Positions 1 to 7,913 of a stretch of DNA of 64,000 nucleotides are shown one piece after another. Made by a program: the position numbers and the translations under genes. The first letter of the stretch is position 1; each line of letters begins with the position of its first letter. This stretch comes from Arthrobacter sp. Soil762 (lineage in GTDB: Bacteria > Actinomycetota > Actinomycetes > Actinomycetales > Micrococcaceae), in NCBI RefSeq assembly GCF_001428335.1, contig NZ_LMSG01000006.1:297-64296 (forward strand). Direction: 5' to 3'. A model generated the notes under the pieces. It was not told where the DNA came from, ran no database searches, and was given only the letters and a program-made list of their open reading frames with translations.

Positions 1-188
1 AGGGCGGCACTTTTCGCGTCCAGCCGTGAGATCTCGGCCAGCCCGTCCAGGAAACCATCCGCCACCCGGCGCAGCGGATCAGCGTCCCCGGAACCGGAGG
101 AATCGGTCCCGCCACGGAGCACCACGGCAAGCTCAGCGAAAGACACCGCAAGGGCCTCCGCCGACGCCACAGCCGCTCTGCTATCCAT
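1..188 (-). CDS. DUF222 / 13E12-family (HNH endonuclease-type) protein, N-terminal part only
   Basis: An open frame starts with ATG at 188 on the minus strand and runs off the left edge, so only about 62 residues are visible. It begins MDSRAAVASAEALAVSFAEL and is rich in Ala, Leu and short acidic residues. This resembles the N-terminus of the DUF222 proteins that are abundant in Arthrobacter and usually carry a C-terminal HNH nuclease domain (the mycobacterial 13E12 family). The nuclease part lies outside the window, so activity cannot be judged. It follows moaD on the same strand but is separated by 225 bases that hold a repeat pair and a DnaA-box-like motif, so it probably has its own promoter. 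Family call is from memory of the family pattern. Confidence 0.65.
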   Translation of the reverse strand, partial: MDSRAAVASAEALAVSFAELAVVLRGGTDSSGSGDADPLRRVADGFLDGLAEISRLDAKSAA

Positions 189-233
189 ACCCACAGCATC
201 CCAGCAGGGTCCGACAAAAACAGCGAGGACAAA

Positions 234-248
234 CGCCTATGTGGATAA
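234..248 (-). promoter_or_regulatory. DnaA-box-containing 15-mer upstream of the DUF222 gene
   Basis: On the minus strand the sequence reads TTATCCACATAGGCG. Its first nine bases are the perfect DnaA-box consensus TTATCCACA. It lies 46 bases before the DUF222 start. The same 15-mer in the same orientation relative to its downstream gene occurs in the recA leader at 19020-19034. Confidence 0.45.
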
Positions 249-341
249 TTCTGAAGCGACGACGTGAGCCCCTTTGGCGATGGGCGGGACTATGCTCCGG
301 CAGCTTCGGCACGAGGCGACGGTTGCGGCCCTCGGCATAGG

Positions 342-398
342 GGGCCTCACCTGTCCGTTCACGCAAAGGTCTGTAGGGCCTCAACTGTCCGTTCGCGC
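342..398. repeat. Pair of 23-base imperfect direct repeats
   Basis: Two copies, at 342-364 and 376-398, share 21 of 23 bases. Each begins GGGCCTCA and ends in CTGTCCGTTC plus four bases. They are offset by 34 bases and lie between moaD and the DUF222 gene, downstream of one and upstream of the other. Function unknown; they may be part of an intergenic repeat family or an operator pair. Confidence 0.6.
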
Positions 399-413
399 TG
401 TCGGTGGGGTGGT

Positions 414-680
414 CTACCCGCCGGCGAACGGAGGCAGCACGTCAACCACATCGCCCGGAGTTAACACAGTCGTGCGGTCCCGGACGGCCACCTCGTTGAG
501 CAGGAAACTGCTCCGGGACAGGATACGTTGCAGGGGAGGAGTGCCGGCCGGGGGCTCGGTTCGGTCCACAGTCAGGACTGCCTGCAGCAGGTCGGCCACT
601 GTGGCCCCCGGCGCGAGATCAAAGAACTCCTCTTCGACCCCAGCGGCAGCGCGTGCGGCAGCGAAGTAACGTACGTTCAA
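414..680 (-). CDS. moaD: MoaD/ThiS-family molybdopterin synthase sulfur-carrier subunit
   Basis: This 88-residue beta-grasp protein matches the usual MoaD length and ends in Gly-Gly, the C-terminus that is adenylated and thiocarboxylated before donating sulfur to cyclic pyranopterin with MoaE. The visible LLNEVAVRDRTTVLTPGDVV segment is typical of the family. The start codon is TTG; a GGAGG ribosome binding site inside the end of moaA sits at the right distance. Only four bases separate it from the moaA stop, so the two are one transcript. MoaE, its partner subunit, is encoded by the divergent operon on the other strand. Confidence 0.9.
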   Translation of the reverse strand: MNVRYFAAARAAAGVEEEFFDLAPGATVADLLQAVLTVDRTEPPAGTPPLQRILSRSSFLLNEVAVRDRTTVLTPGDVVDVLPPFAGG

Positions 681-684
681 GAAT

Positions 685-1899
685 TCAGCCTCCGATGGCG
701 CTCATGCTGCGGTCCGGCTGGACAAAGTCCGCCGCGCCGAGACCTGTGTGGTCCATTCCGTGGGCCTTTGGCTTGACCCACATGGCGTCCTGCCAGCGTT
801 CGGCCAGGGCATCGTCACTGGCTCCCTCCCGCAGCAAACCCAAAAGATCGAATTCTTCACGGGAGAACAGGCAGCTCATGATCTTGCCCTCGGCGGTGAT
901 GCGTGTGCGACGGCAGTCGGCGCAGAAGGGCTCCGTGACGGACGCGATGATGCCCACGGTGCCGAGCACCGGCCCGTGGGCTTCCGGCGCCGCCTCCACG
1001 CCTTCCGGCCGATGCACGTCAGCGGCAGACACTGGTCCCTCAGTCCCAAGCACCGGCCTGTCGGCTTCCGGCGCAGGCCCCGCGGTCCCGGCCGCCCGGC
1101 GTCGTACTTCAAAGCGTTCTGCCGGGGCCCCGTCCCGGGCACGGGGATCGGGACTCAGCACAAAGTCGTGCGAGAGCAGGGCGCGGATCTCGGCCGCGGT
1201 GATCATGTTCCGCCGGGTCCAGCCGTGGTCCGCGTCGAGCGGCATCTGCTCGATGAACCGCAGTTCGTAGCCGCGGTCCAGCGCCCACGCGAGCAGGGAC
1301 GGCGACTCGGTGTCGTTGATGCCCCGCATCAGCACGGCGTTGAGTTTGACGGGGCCAAGCCCCGCGGCCCAGGCGGCATCGACGCCGGCCAGGACACGGT
1401 CCAGGAACGGGCGCCGGGTCAGCTTGGTGAAGGTCTCTTCGTGCAGCGAATCCAGTGAGACGTTGATGCGGGTCAGGCCCGCGGCCTTCAGCGCGGCCGC
1501 CTTTTTGTCCAGGCCCACGCCGTTGGTGGTCATGGAGATGGGCAGCTCCGGATGATTGCTGCGCAGGGCCGCGATGATGTCAATCAGGTCCGCCCGGACC
1601 AGGGGCTCCCCGCCGGTCAGCCGCAGTTCGCGGACACCGAGCAGGTCCACGCCGATGCGGACAATCCGCACAATCTCTTCGGCCGACATCACGGCCTGCT
1701 TCGACAGCCATTCAAGCCCCTCGGCCGGCATGCAGTACGTACAGCGCAGGTTGCACTTGTCCGTCAGCGACAGCCTCATGTCCGTGGCCCGGCGTCCGTA
1801 CTGGTCCAGCAGACCCGGCGGTGTGCCGGCCGGCCGGGCAGGCGGCAGGCCCGGCCCTGCATCCTCCCGGGGTTGTGGCATGCCTAGCTGAACACTCAT
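685..1899 (-). CDS. moaA: GTP 3',8-cyclase MoaA (radical SAM)
   Basis: MoaA starts molybdenum cofactor synthesis by converting GTP to a cyclic intermediate with two 4Fe-4S clusters. The radical SAM cluster ligands are C49, C53 and C56 (CNLRCTYC). The second cluster ligands are C326, C329 and C343. The protein ends in Gly-Gly, which MoaA needs for activity. At 404 residues it is longer than the roughly 330 usual: there is a Pro/Gly-rich N-terminal extension of about 30 residues and an Ala/Pro/Gly-rich insertion at about 268-312, just before the C-terminal cluster, that contains two related PEA-x-x-PVLGT units. The ATG at 1899 fits a leaderless promoter (TAGCCT six bases upstream). Confidence 0.93.
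   Translation of the reverse strand: MSVQLGMPQPREDAGPGLPPARPAGTPPGLLDQYGRRATDMRLSLTDKCNLRCTYCMPAEGLEWLSKQAVMSAEEIVRIVRIGVDLLGVRELRLTGGEPLVRADLIDIIAALRSNHPELPISMTTNGVGLDKKAAALKAAGLTRINVSLDSLHEETFTKLTRRPFLDRVLAGVDAAWAAGLGPVKLNAVLMRGINDTESPSLLAWALDRGYELRFIEQMPLDADHGWTRRNMITAAEIRALLSHDFVLSPDPRARDGAPAERFEVRRRAAGTAGPAPEADRPVLGTEGPVSAADVHRPEGVEAAPEAHGPVLGTVGIIASVTEPFCADCRRTRITAEGKIMSCLFSREEFDLLGLLREGASDDALAERWQDAMWVKPKAHGMDHTGLGAADFVQPDRSMSAIGG
965..1074. repeat. Intragenic direct repeat inside moaA
   Basis: Copies of 26 bases at 965-990 and 1049-1074 differ at only two positions and are 84 bases apart. The offset is a multiple of three, so they encode the two related PVLGT-containing segments of the MoaA insertion. 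This points to an in-frame duplication in a linker. Confidence 0.7.
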
Positions 1900-1905
1900 G
1901 AATTC

Positions 1906-1911
1906 AGGCTA
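1906..1911 (-). promoter_or_regulatory. -10 box of leaderless moaA promoter
   Basis: TAGCCT on the minus strand ends six bases before the moaA ATG, the spacing expected when transcription starts at the first base of the start codon. Confidence 0.5.
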
Positions 1912-2019
1912 CGCCACCTTTACCCCGGGGATCACGCCCATGACGCCCGGGATCCGGTCCATCGCCGGAAGTCCCTCCGAACGGTGGCGAAGTCCGGCGC
2001 TGCCGGGGCGCCGCGAACC

Positions 2020-2025
2020 TATGCT
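2020..2025 (+). promoter_or_regulatory. -10 box of leaderless promoter for the molybdopterin oxidoreductase operon
   Basis: TATGCT ends six bases before the GTG at 2032. It is divergent from the moaA promoter about 110 bases away, so all cofactor genes may be controlled from one intergenic region. Confidence 0.55.
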
Positions 2026-2031
2026 GGAGAG

Positions 2032-3690
2032 GTGAACAGCTTCCAGCCCCTGCAGGAAACGGCCGACGACGGCGCCACCTCTCCAGGGCGCTCGGGAACC
2101 GACGGTGCCGCTCGAGGCAGCCGCCGCTGGGCCGCCGCGTCGGGAGCCGTGGCCGCCGGCGCCGCCGTCGTGATAGGGGAGCTGCTGGCAGGTCTGTTCA
2201 GTCCGTCCCTCTCGCCCCTGACGGCAGTAGGCGGAGCCGTGATCGATGCTGTTCCGCCGGGTGTGAAGGACTGGGCCATCTCCCTTTTCGGCACCGCCGA
2301 CAAAGCGGTGTTCGTGGGCGGGATGCTGCTGGTTATCGCGGCCGTCGGGGCATTGGCCGGGATCCTGGAACAGCGCAGGCGGTTTGCCGGTGTGGCGGTG
2401 ATTGCTGTTTTTGGACTCGTCGGGCTTAGTGCGGTCCTCACGCGTGCCCAGATGACCTTGGCCGCGGCTGTCGTGGCACTGGCCGCAGCCCTGTCCGGTG
2501 CGCTCCTGCTGGGATGGCTGATCCGCCGGCTCCACGAAGGGCCCCCGGCCGGCGCAGCCCGGACAGGTGCCGGGACAGACGCCGCGAACGCGCAAGGTCC
2601 CGCGAGGACGGCAACAACCGCCGGGAGGCGCACGTTCCTGCAGGTCTTGGCTGCGAGCGCCGGGGCCACCGCCGTGGGCGGGGTTATGGCAGCAGTCTGG
2701 CGAGGTGCCGCAGCAGGAATCAGCACCGCCCGCGAAAAACTGCAACTTCCTGCCGCAGCCTCGCAAGCGCCTGCCATCCCGGCCGGCGCCGAGGTAGGAC
2801 TGGACGGAATGCAGCCGCTGGTCACACCGAACCGTGACTTCTATCGGATCGACACCGCCCTGATCGTCCCCTCCCTCGATCCCGAATCCTGGGTACTCCG
2901 CGTCACCGGGATGGTGGAACAGGAGATTGAACTGAACCTGGCTGATCTGCTGGCCAAACCCCTGGTCGAACGGCACGTCACCATCGCCTGCGTCTCCAAC
3001 GAAGTGGGCGGAGACCTGATCGGCAACGCCCGCTGGCTCGGCTGGCCCGTGCGGGAACTCCTGGCCCTGGCCCGGCCGCAAGCCGGCGCCGACATGGTGC
3101 TGTCCCGAAGCTCCGACGGCTGGACGGCAGGCACCCCGCTCGAAGTCCTCACAGATCAGCGGGACGCCCTGCTCGCGGTAGGGATGAACGGCGAACCGCT
3201 GCCGTTGGAACACGGCTTCCCGGTCCGGATGATCGTGCCAGGCCTCTACGGCTACGTTTCCGCGACCAAATGGCTCACTGAACTCCGCGTCACCAGGTTC
3301 GCGGACGACGTCGGCTATTGGACGCCGCGCGGCTGGTCCGACCGCGGCCCCATCAAGACGTCCTCGCGGATCGATGTGCCCCGCACCGGCCGGCGGGTGG
3401 GTGCCGGAACGGTCATGTTCGGCGGTGTGGCCTGGGCACAGCACACCGGGATCGGCAGGGTGGAACTCCGCGTCAACCGCGGTCAGTGGCAGGCGGCCCG
3501 CCTCGCACCCGGGATTTCGCTGGACACCTGGTACCAGTGGCAGCTTGGCATCGAGCTGACGCCGGGCCAGTACGAGGTCCAGGTCCGCGCCACGGACGTC
3601 AGCGGCGAGCCGCAGGTGGAGGAACGCCGGCCGGTTGCTCCCGACGGGGCCACCGGCTTCCACACGATTAGAGTTGACGTGAATCCATGA
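2032..3690 (+). CDS. Membrane-anchored molybdopterin-dependent oxidoreductase (sulfite oxidase / MsrP-like fold)
   Basis: A 552-residue protein in two parts. The first 190 residues hold four or five hydrophobic helices followed by GRRTFLQ and another hydrophobic stretch, a Tat-like Arg-Arg motif placed internally. The rest is a sulfite-oxidase-type molybdopterin domain: IACVSNEVGG contains the cysteine that ligates Mo, followed by the C-terminal dimerisation-type domain seen in this superfamily. The catalytic domain is therefore probably outside the membrane. The substrate cannot be deduced; sulfite, sulfoxides or other oxo-compounds are possible. GTG at 2032 is chosen over an upstream in-frame GTG at 1984 because the -10 box sits six bases ahead of it. 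The stop overlaps the moeA start (ATGA). Confidence 0.82.
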   Translation: MNSFQPLQETADDGATSPGRSGTDGAARGSRRWAAASGAVAAGAAVVIGELLAGLFSPSLSPLTAVGGAVIDAVPPGVKDWAISLFGTADKAVFVGGMLLVIAAVGALAGILEQRRRFAGVAVIAVFGLVGLSAVLTRAQMTLAAAVVALAAALSGALLLGWLIRRLHEGPPAGAARTGAGTDAANAQGPARTATTAGRRTFLQVLAASAGATAVGGVMAAVWRGAAAGISTAREKLQLPAAASQAPAIPAGAEVGLDGMQPLVTPNRDFYRIDTALIVPSLDPESWVLRVTGMVEQEIELNLADLLAKPLVERHVTIACVSNEVGGDLIGNARWLGWPVRELLALARPQAGADMVLSRSSDGWTAGTPLEVLTDQRDALLAVGMNGEPLPLEHGFPVRMIVPGLYGYVSATKWLTELRVTRFADDVGYWTPRGWSDRGPIKTSSRIDVPRTGRRVGAGTVMFGGVAWAQHTGIGRVELRVNRGQWQAARLAPGISLDTWYQWQLGIELTPGQYEVQVRATDVSGEPQVEERRPVAPDGATGFHTIRVDVNP

Positions 3691-5015
3691 CGGCCCGGAC
3701 CGAAGGCAGGACCATGCACAGCCCTCCGCACCAGCACGGCCACACCGCGAACAGCAGCGAGCACGTCCAGGCCGGGCACAGCCATACTGAGCACAGCCAC
3801 ACGCCCCACCAGGCACGGTCCGTGGCCCTGCACCGCGCCGCCGTCACCGAACTGCTGAAGCCCCTGCTCGTCCAGGCACGGACGCAGACGCTGGCACTTC
3901 GCGACGCGCTGGGCAGGGGCCTGGCCCAGGACGTGTTGGCCCCCTTGAGCCTCCCGCCGTTCGCCAATTCCCAAATGGACGGCTTTTCCGTCAACAGCCT
4001 GGACGTGCCCGACGGCGGTGCGGAGCTGCCTGTCGTTGTCCCCGTTCCGGCAGGTGCCGTGCCGGCGGCCCTGGACCGTGGCACTGCCGCCCCCATCATG
4101 ACGGGAGCGATGATTCCCGCCGGTGCTGACGCCGTCGTGCCCGTGGAACGTGCCGTTCCGGACCGGTTCCCCGCCCCGGGGGAAACCACCACTGTGTGGT
4201 TGCCGGCGACGGCTGCCGGCACCTTCGTGCGGTCGGCCGGGAGCGATATTGCAGTGGGGGAGCGGGCGCTGGCCGCGGGAACCTTTCTTGGCCCGGCACA
4301 GCTGGGGCTGCTGGCGGCCCTGGGGATCGCCGAGGTCACTGTGCGCAGGCCGGTGACCGTCCTCCTGGCAACCACGGGCGACGAAGTGGTGGAACCCGGC
4401 CAGCCCCTGCCGGCCGGCAAGATCTACGATTCCAACGGAACCCTCCTCGAAAGTGCCATGCGGCAGGCGGGCCTGGCCGTGGTGCGCACGGTCATCGCCT
4501 CGGACCATCCTGACGAATTCCGCACACTGCTGCGCAGCCATGCAGGCACTGTGGACCTGATCGTCACTACGGGCGGGGTCAGCAAGGGAGCCTACGAAGT
4601 GGTCCGCCAGGCCATGGAGGGCCAAGCCGCCGAGTTCCTGCATGTCGCCATGCAGCCCGGCGGTCCGCAGGGCATCGGGACGTTCGACGGTGTGCCCTTC
4701 CTGGGATTCCCGGGAAATCCCGTTAGCTGCCTGGTTTCCTTCGAAATGTTCCTGCGGCCCGTGCTGGCCGAACTCTTTGGATCGCCTGCACCGCGGATCC
4801 CGGTCCGCGCACGGCTGGGCCACAGCCTTTCGTCGCCTGAACACAAGCATCAGATCCGGCGCGGAACCCTCCAGGGGAACGGAACCGTCCGCCTGGAAGG
4901 GGGCGAAAGCTCCCACCTCATGCATGCCCTCGCCGGCTCCAACGCGCTGGTGCACGTGCCCGTGGGGGTCTCGGCGCTCGCTGAGGGTGACGAGGTGGAA
5001 GTATGGATGCTGTGA
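3687..5015 (+). CDS. moeA: Molybdopterin molybdotransferase MoeA
   Basis: MoeA inserts molybdate into adenylylated molybdopterin. The family motifs TTGGVSKG and GFPGNPVS are present in the central domain, followed by the C-terminal domain IV. Length is 442 residues against about 410 for the family. The difference is an N-terminal extension of some 45 residues with a dozen histidines ([11 protein letters not shown]), probably a metal-binding or flexible tail. An internal ATG at 3714 would still keep this tail. The gene overlaps the oxidoreductase by four bases and moaC by 13, so translation is coupled. Confidence 0.92.
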   Translation: MTARTEGRTMHSPPHQHGHTANSSEHVQAGHSHTEHSHTPHQARSVALHRAAVTELLKPLLVQARTQTLALRDALGRGLAQDVLAPLSLPPFANSQMDGFSVNSLDVPDGGAELPVVVPVPAGAVPAALDRGTAAPIMTGAMIPAGADAVVPVERAVPDRFPAPGETTTVWLPATAAGTFVRSAGSDIAVGERALAAGTFLGPAQLGLLAALGIAEVTVRRPVTVLLATTGDEVVEPGQPLPAGKIYDSNGTLLESAMRQAGLAVVRTVIASDHPDEFRTLLRSHAGTVDLIVTTGGVSKGAYEVVRQAMEGQAAEFLHVAMQPGGPQGIGTFDGVPFLGFPGNPVSCLVSFEMFLRPVLAELFGSPAPRIPVRARLGHSLSSPEHKHQIRRGTLQGNGTVRLEGGESSHLMHALAGSNALVHVPVGVSALAEGDEVEVWML

Positions 5016-5497
5016 ATCCAGAACATAACCCCACCGCGCTGACCCATCTCCGCCAGGACGGCAGCGCCCAGATGGTGGACGTGTCCGCGAAAGCCGAAAC
5101 CACGCGGGAAGCCACCGCCACTGCCACCGTCCGCACCACTGACGAAGTGCTGCGCCTGCTTGGATCCGGCGGCCTACCCAAGGGTGATGCCCTGGCCGTG
5201 GCGCGTGTTGCCGGCATCATGGCGGCAAAAAAGACCCCTGAACTCATCCCGCTCTGCCATCCCTTGCCGCTCTCGAAAGTCACCGTGGACTTCGAACTCG
5301 GGGCCGATTCCGTGGCGATCCTGGCCACGGTCAAGACCCGCGGGGTCACCGGGGTGGAGATGGAAGCGCTCACGGCGGCCTCCGTGGCTGCCCTCAGCGT
5401 GTACGACATGATCAAGGCCGTCGACAAACACGCCGTGCTGACCGACATCAAAGTGCTGGCGAAAAGCGGCGGCAAGAGCGGGGACTGGACACTATGA
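5003..5497 (+). CDS. moaC: Cyclic pyranopterin monophosphate synthase MoaC
   Basis: MoaC converts the MoaA product into cyclic pyranopterin monophosphate. The 164-residue length is normal. [12 protein letters not shown] and the GVEMEAL-x9[12 protein letters not shown] signature, including the catalytic Asp and Lys, are present. The start lies inside the end of moeA and the stop overlaps the mogA start by four bases, so this is a tightly coupled cistron. Confidence 0.95.
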   Translation: MDAVNPEHNPTALTHLRQDGSAQMVDVSAKAETTREATATATVRTTDEVLRLLGSGGLPKGDALAVARVAGIMAAKKTPELIPLCHPLPLSKVTVDFELGADSVAILATVKTRGVTGVEMEALTAASVAALSVYDMIKAVDKHAVLTDIKVLAKSGGKSGDWTL

Positions 5498-6063
5498 GCA
5501 CCGAGAGCACTTACCCGGCTGAGCCAGGCACGGAGCCGTACACGCCGCAACCTCACCTGCCGGAGCCGCACACGCACGGCGAGGTGCAGGGGCGGAAGGC
5601 CGGGGTTGTCATTGCCTCCACGCGCGCCGCCGCAGGCATCTACGAGGATGAAACCGGGCCCGTCATTATCGACTGGCTCACCGAGCACGGCTTCGAAGCG
5701 TACCCCGCCATGGTGGTGCCGGACGGCGAGCCTGTCGGCGCGGCGATCCGGGCCCTCCTCACCCAGCATCCGGCCGTCGTGATCACCAGCGGCGGGACCG
5801 GGCTCAGCCCGGACGACCGCACACCCGACGTCACCCTGCCCCTTCTGGACCGGGAAATCCCGGGCATCATGGAGGCCATCCGGCGCGAAGGCGCAGCCAA
5901 GACGCCGCTCGCCGCGCTCAGCCGCGGGCACGCCGGAGCGGCCAGGCAGACGTTCATCATTAACCTGCCCGGCTCACCCAAGGGCGTTATGGACGGCCTG
6001 TCGGTGCTGGACCCGTTGATCGGGCACCTGTGCGACCAGCTGGAGGGCGGCCATGGCCACTGA
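5494..6063 (+). CDS. mog: MogA/MoaB-family molybdopterin adenylyltransferase
   Basis: This enzyme adenylylates molybdopterin, preparing it for MoeA. The core from residue 35 on has the MogA fold with [15 protein letters not shown] (substrate-binding loop) and NLPGSPKG near the end. About 33 extra N-terminal residues rich in Pro, Thr and His precede the core. MogA and MoaB types are hard to separate by eye, so the symbol is tentative. It overlaps moaC by four and moaE by eleven bases. Confidence 0.88.
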   Translation: MSTESTYPAEPGTEPYTPQPHLPEPHTHGEVQGRKAGVVIASTRAAAGIYEDETGPVIIDWLTEHGFEAYPAMVVPDGEPVGAAIRALLTQHPAVVITSGGTGLSPDDRTPDVTLPLLDREIPGIMEAIRREGAAKTPLAALSRGHAGAARQTFIINLPGSPKGVMDGLSVLDPLIGHLCDQLEGGHGH

Positions 6064-6514
6064 ACCGGTCTTCGAAGTGGTCCACGCCGTGCTGAGCGCC
6101 GAACCCATCTCAGTCGATCAGGCGATCGCTGCGGTGGAATCTGACACCGCAGGGGCCGTGGTCAGTTTCAGCGGAGTGGTGAGGAATCACGACGTCGGCA
6201 AGGCAGTGGAGCGGCTCAGTTACAGTGCGCACCCCACGGCTCACCAGGTGATGGCCGACGTCGTCGCCCGCCTGGCAGCCGAACATGCCGGCGACGGGAC
6301 CGCCACGCAGCCCGTGCGGATCTGGGCCGCCCACCGCATCGGCATGCTGGAAATCGGAGATCCGGCGCTGGTCTGTGCGGTCTCCGCGGCGCACCGCGGA
6401 CAGGCCTTTGCCGTGTGTTCCGAACTCGTGGACCGCATCAAGGAGCAGGTTCCCATCTGGAAGGAACAGTTCTTCGCCGACGGCACGGTGGAGTGGGTGG
6501 GCGCAGGCAGCTGA
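6053..6514 (+). CDS. moaE: Molybdopterin synthase catalytic subunit MoaE
   Basis: MoaE transfers two sulfurs from MoaD thiocarboxylate onto cyclic pyranopterin. The 153-residue protein has HRIGMLEIGDPALVCAVSAA and the lysine-containing IKEQVPIWKEQFF segment that includes the active-site lysines. It is the last gene of the operon. MoaD is encoded divergently. The 94 bases up to dapB show no clear terminator. Confidence 0.94.
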   Translation: MATEPVFEVVHAVLSAEPISVDQAIAAVESDTAGAVVSFSGVVRNHDVGKAVERLSYSAHPTAHQVMADVVARLAAEHAGDGTATQPVRIWAAHRIGMLEIGDPALVCAVSAAHRGQAFAVCSELVDRIKEQVPIWKEQFFADGTVEWVGAGS

Positions 6515-6595
6515 GCACCACTGGCTTCCCTTCGCCTGCCTGTGGCTGCGAGGTAACGCACAGCCTCCGGTTCAATCCCGCACCCGGCCCGACGG

Positions 6596-6601
6596 TAGGG
6601 T
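6596..6601 (+). promoter_or_regulatory. -10 box of leaderless dapB promoter
   Basis: TAGGGT ends seven bases before the dapB ATG. Confidence 0.5.
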
Positions 6602-6608
6602 TAACGGC

Positions 6609-7379
6609 ATGACCGAACAACTCTCCGCGCCCACCCGCGTGGCTGTCCTGGGCGCCAACGGGCGCATGGGCGCCGAAGCCGTAAAGGCCGTTGAAGCTGC
6701 CTCCGACCTGATGCTCGTAGCCGCCCTGGGACGCGGCGACTCGCTGGACCAGCTCGCCACTTCGGGTGCCGACATCGTGGTGGACCTAACCGTCCCCGAG
6801 AGCACGGAAGCGAACGTGCGCTACGCCGTCGAGCATGGCATGCACGCCGTCGTGGGAACCACCGGCTGGGATTCCACACGGCTCGCCGCCCTGGAAGCAT
6901 TGCTCGCGGAGCACCCGGAAACCGGAGTGCTGATCGCCCCCAACTTTGCCCTCGGCTCCGTGCTGGCCTCAGCCTTCGCTGCCAAGGCTTCCAAATATTT
7001 CGAGTCCGTGGAAATCATCGAACTGCACCACCCGGAAAAGGTTGATGCGCCGTCCGGGACCGCTGTGCGCACCGCCCAGCTCATTGCAGCCGAGCGCAAG
7101 GCTGCGGACGTTCCGCCCAGTCCTGACGCGACCACCAGCGAACTCGCTGGCGCGCGGGGTTGCGACGTTGAAGGAGTCCGCATTCACAGCGTCCGGCTGC
7201 GCGGGCTGGTGGCCCACCAGGAGGTGCTGCTTGGCGGTCCGGGGGAGCAGCTGACCTTCCGCCACGATTCCTTTGACCGTGCTTCCTTTATGCCCGGCGT
7301 GCTGCTTGGCGTGCGCAACGTCGCCGCGCATCCGGGACTGACGGTGGGCCTGGACGGCTACCTGGACCTGGGGCTCTAG
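6609..7379 (+). CDS. dapB: 4-hydroxy-tetrahydrodipicolinate reductase DapB
   Basis: DapB performs the NAD(P)H reduction step of the lysine/diaminopimelate pathway. The 256-residue protein has the nucleotide loop GANGRMG at the N-terminus, GTTGWD, and the catalytic HHPEKVDAPSGTA segment. A much longer in-frame opening exists upstream, but MTEQLSAPTRVAVLG is the natural start and has a leaderless -10 box. dapA and dapF, which act before and after it in the same pathway, are also in this window. Confidence 0.96.
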   Translation: MTEQLSAPTRVAVLGANGRMGAEAVKAVEAASDLMLVAALGRGDSLDQLATSGADIVVDLTVPESTEANVRYAVEHGMHAVVGTTGWDSTRLAALEALLAEHPETGVLIAPNFALGSVLASAFAAKASKYFESVEIIELHHPEKVDAPSGTAVRTAQLIAAERKAADVPPSPDATTSELAGARGCDVEGVRIHSVRLRGLVAHQEVLLGGPGEQLTFRHDSFDRASFMPGVLLGVRNVAAHPGLTVGLDGYLDLGL

Positions 7380-7382
7380 GCC

Positions 7383-7862
7383 GTGGGCGAGTTCCTGGCT
7401 GCGTTCCGGAAGAACCGCACCAAGATCTGGGTGGGTGCCGTCACGCTCCTGCTGGTCTTCTACCTGGTGGTGTCATTCCAGCGCTCCGTGCTCCTGCTGG
7501 TGGACAGCAGCCCCGCCGCCAAGGCCATCGGAGCTGCCTACCTGGTCCTCCCGGCCATCGGCGCCTGGGCCATGATCCGTGAACTGCTCTTCGGTGCGCG
7601 CACGGAACAGATGGCCAAGGTCCTCGAGGCCGAAGGCGGGCTCCCGGTAGACGAACTTCCGCGCACACCCGCCGGCCGGATCGTCCGCTCCGCGGCGGAT
7701 CTGGAATTCGAAAAGTACAAGGCCGAAGCTGAGGCTGCGCCCGGCGACTGGCGTTCGTGGTTCCGGCTCAGCTGCGCCTATGACGCTGCCGGGGACCGCA
7801 AGCGCGCCCGCGCCTCCATGCGCGACGCCGTAAAGCTGTTCCGCGGCCAGGTTCCGGCGTAG
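7383..7862 (+). CDS. Conserved actinobacterial two-helix membrane protein
   Basis: A 159-residue protein starting at GTG 7383, three bases after dapB, so probably co-transcribed. Two hydrophobic helices lie at about 15-37 and 48-68. The C-terminal half is soluble, with WRSWFRLSCAYDAAGDRKRARASMRDAVKLF, which looks like a single TPR-type helical hairpin. The family is recognisable as a frequent neighbour of dapB in Arthrobacter, but I know of no function. Confidence 0.75.
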   Translation: MGEFLAAFRKNRTKIWVGAVTLLLVFYLVVSFQRSVLLLVDSSPAAKAIGAAYLVLPAIGAWAMIRELLFGARTEQMAKVLEAEGGLPVDELPRTPAGRIVRSAADLEFEKYKAEAEAAPGDWRSWFRLSCAYDAAGDRKRARASMRDAVKLFRGQVPA

Positions 7863-7913
7863 GAGCCTGCTCTCCGCGACTACTCTCGGCGGCGGCAGGT
7901 CAATGGCGGCAGG

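Noticed and set aside
1909..3816. Minus-strand open frame of 635 codons opposite the molybdopterin oxidoreductase
   Set aside because: It is antisense to a gene with clear motifs, has low-complexity composition, and reflects the scarcity of stops in GC-rich DNA.
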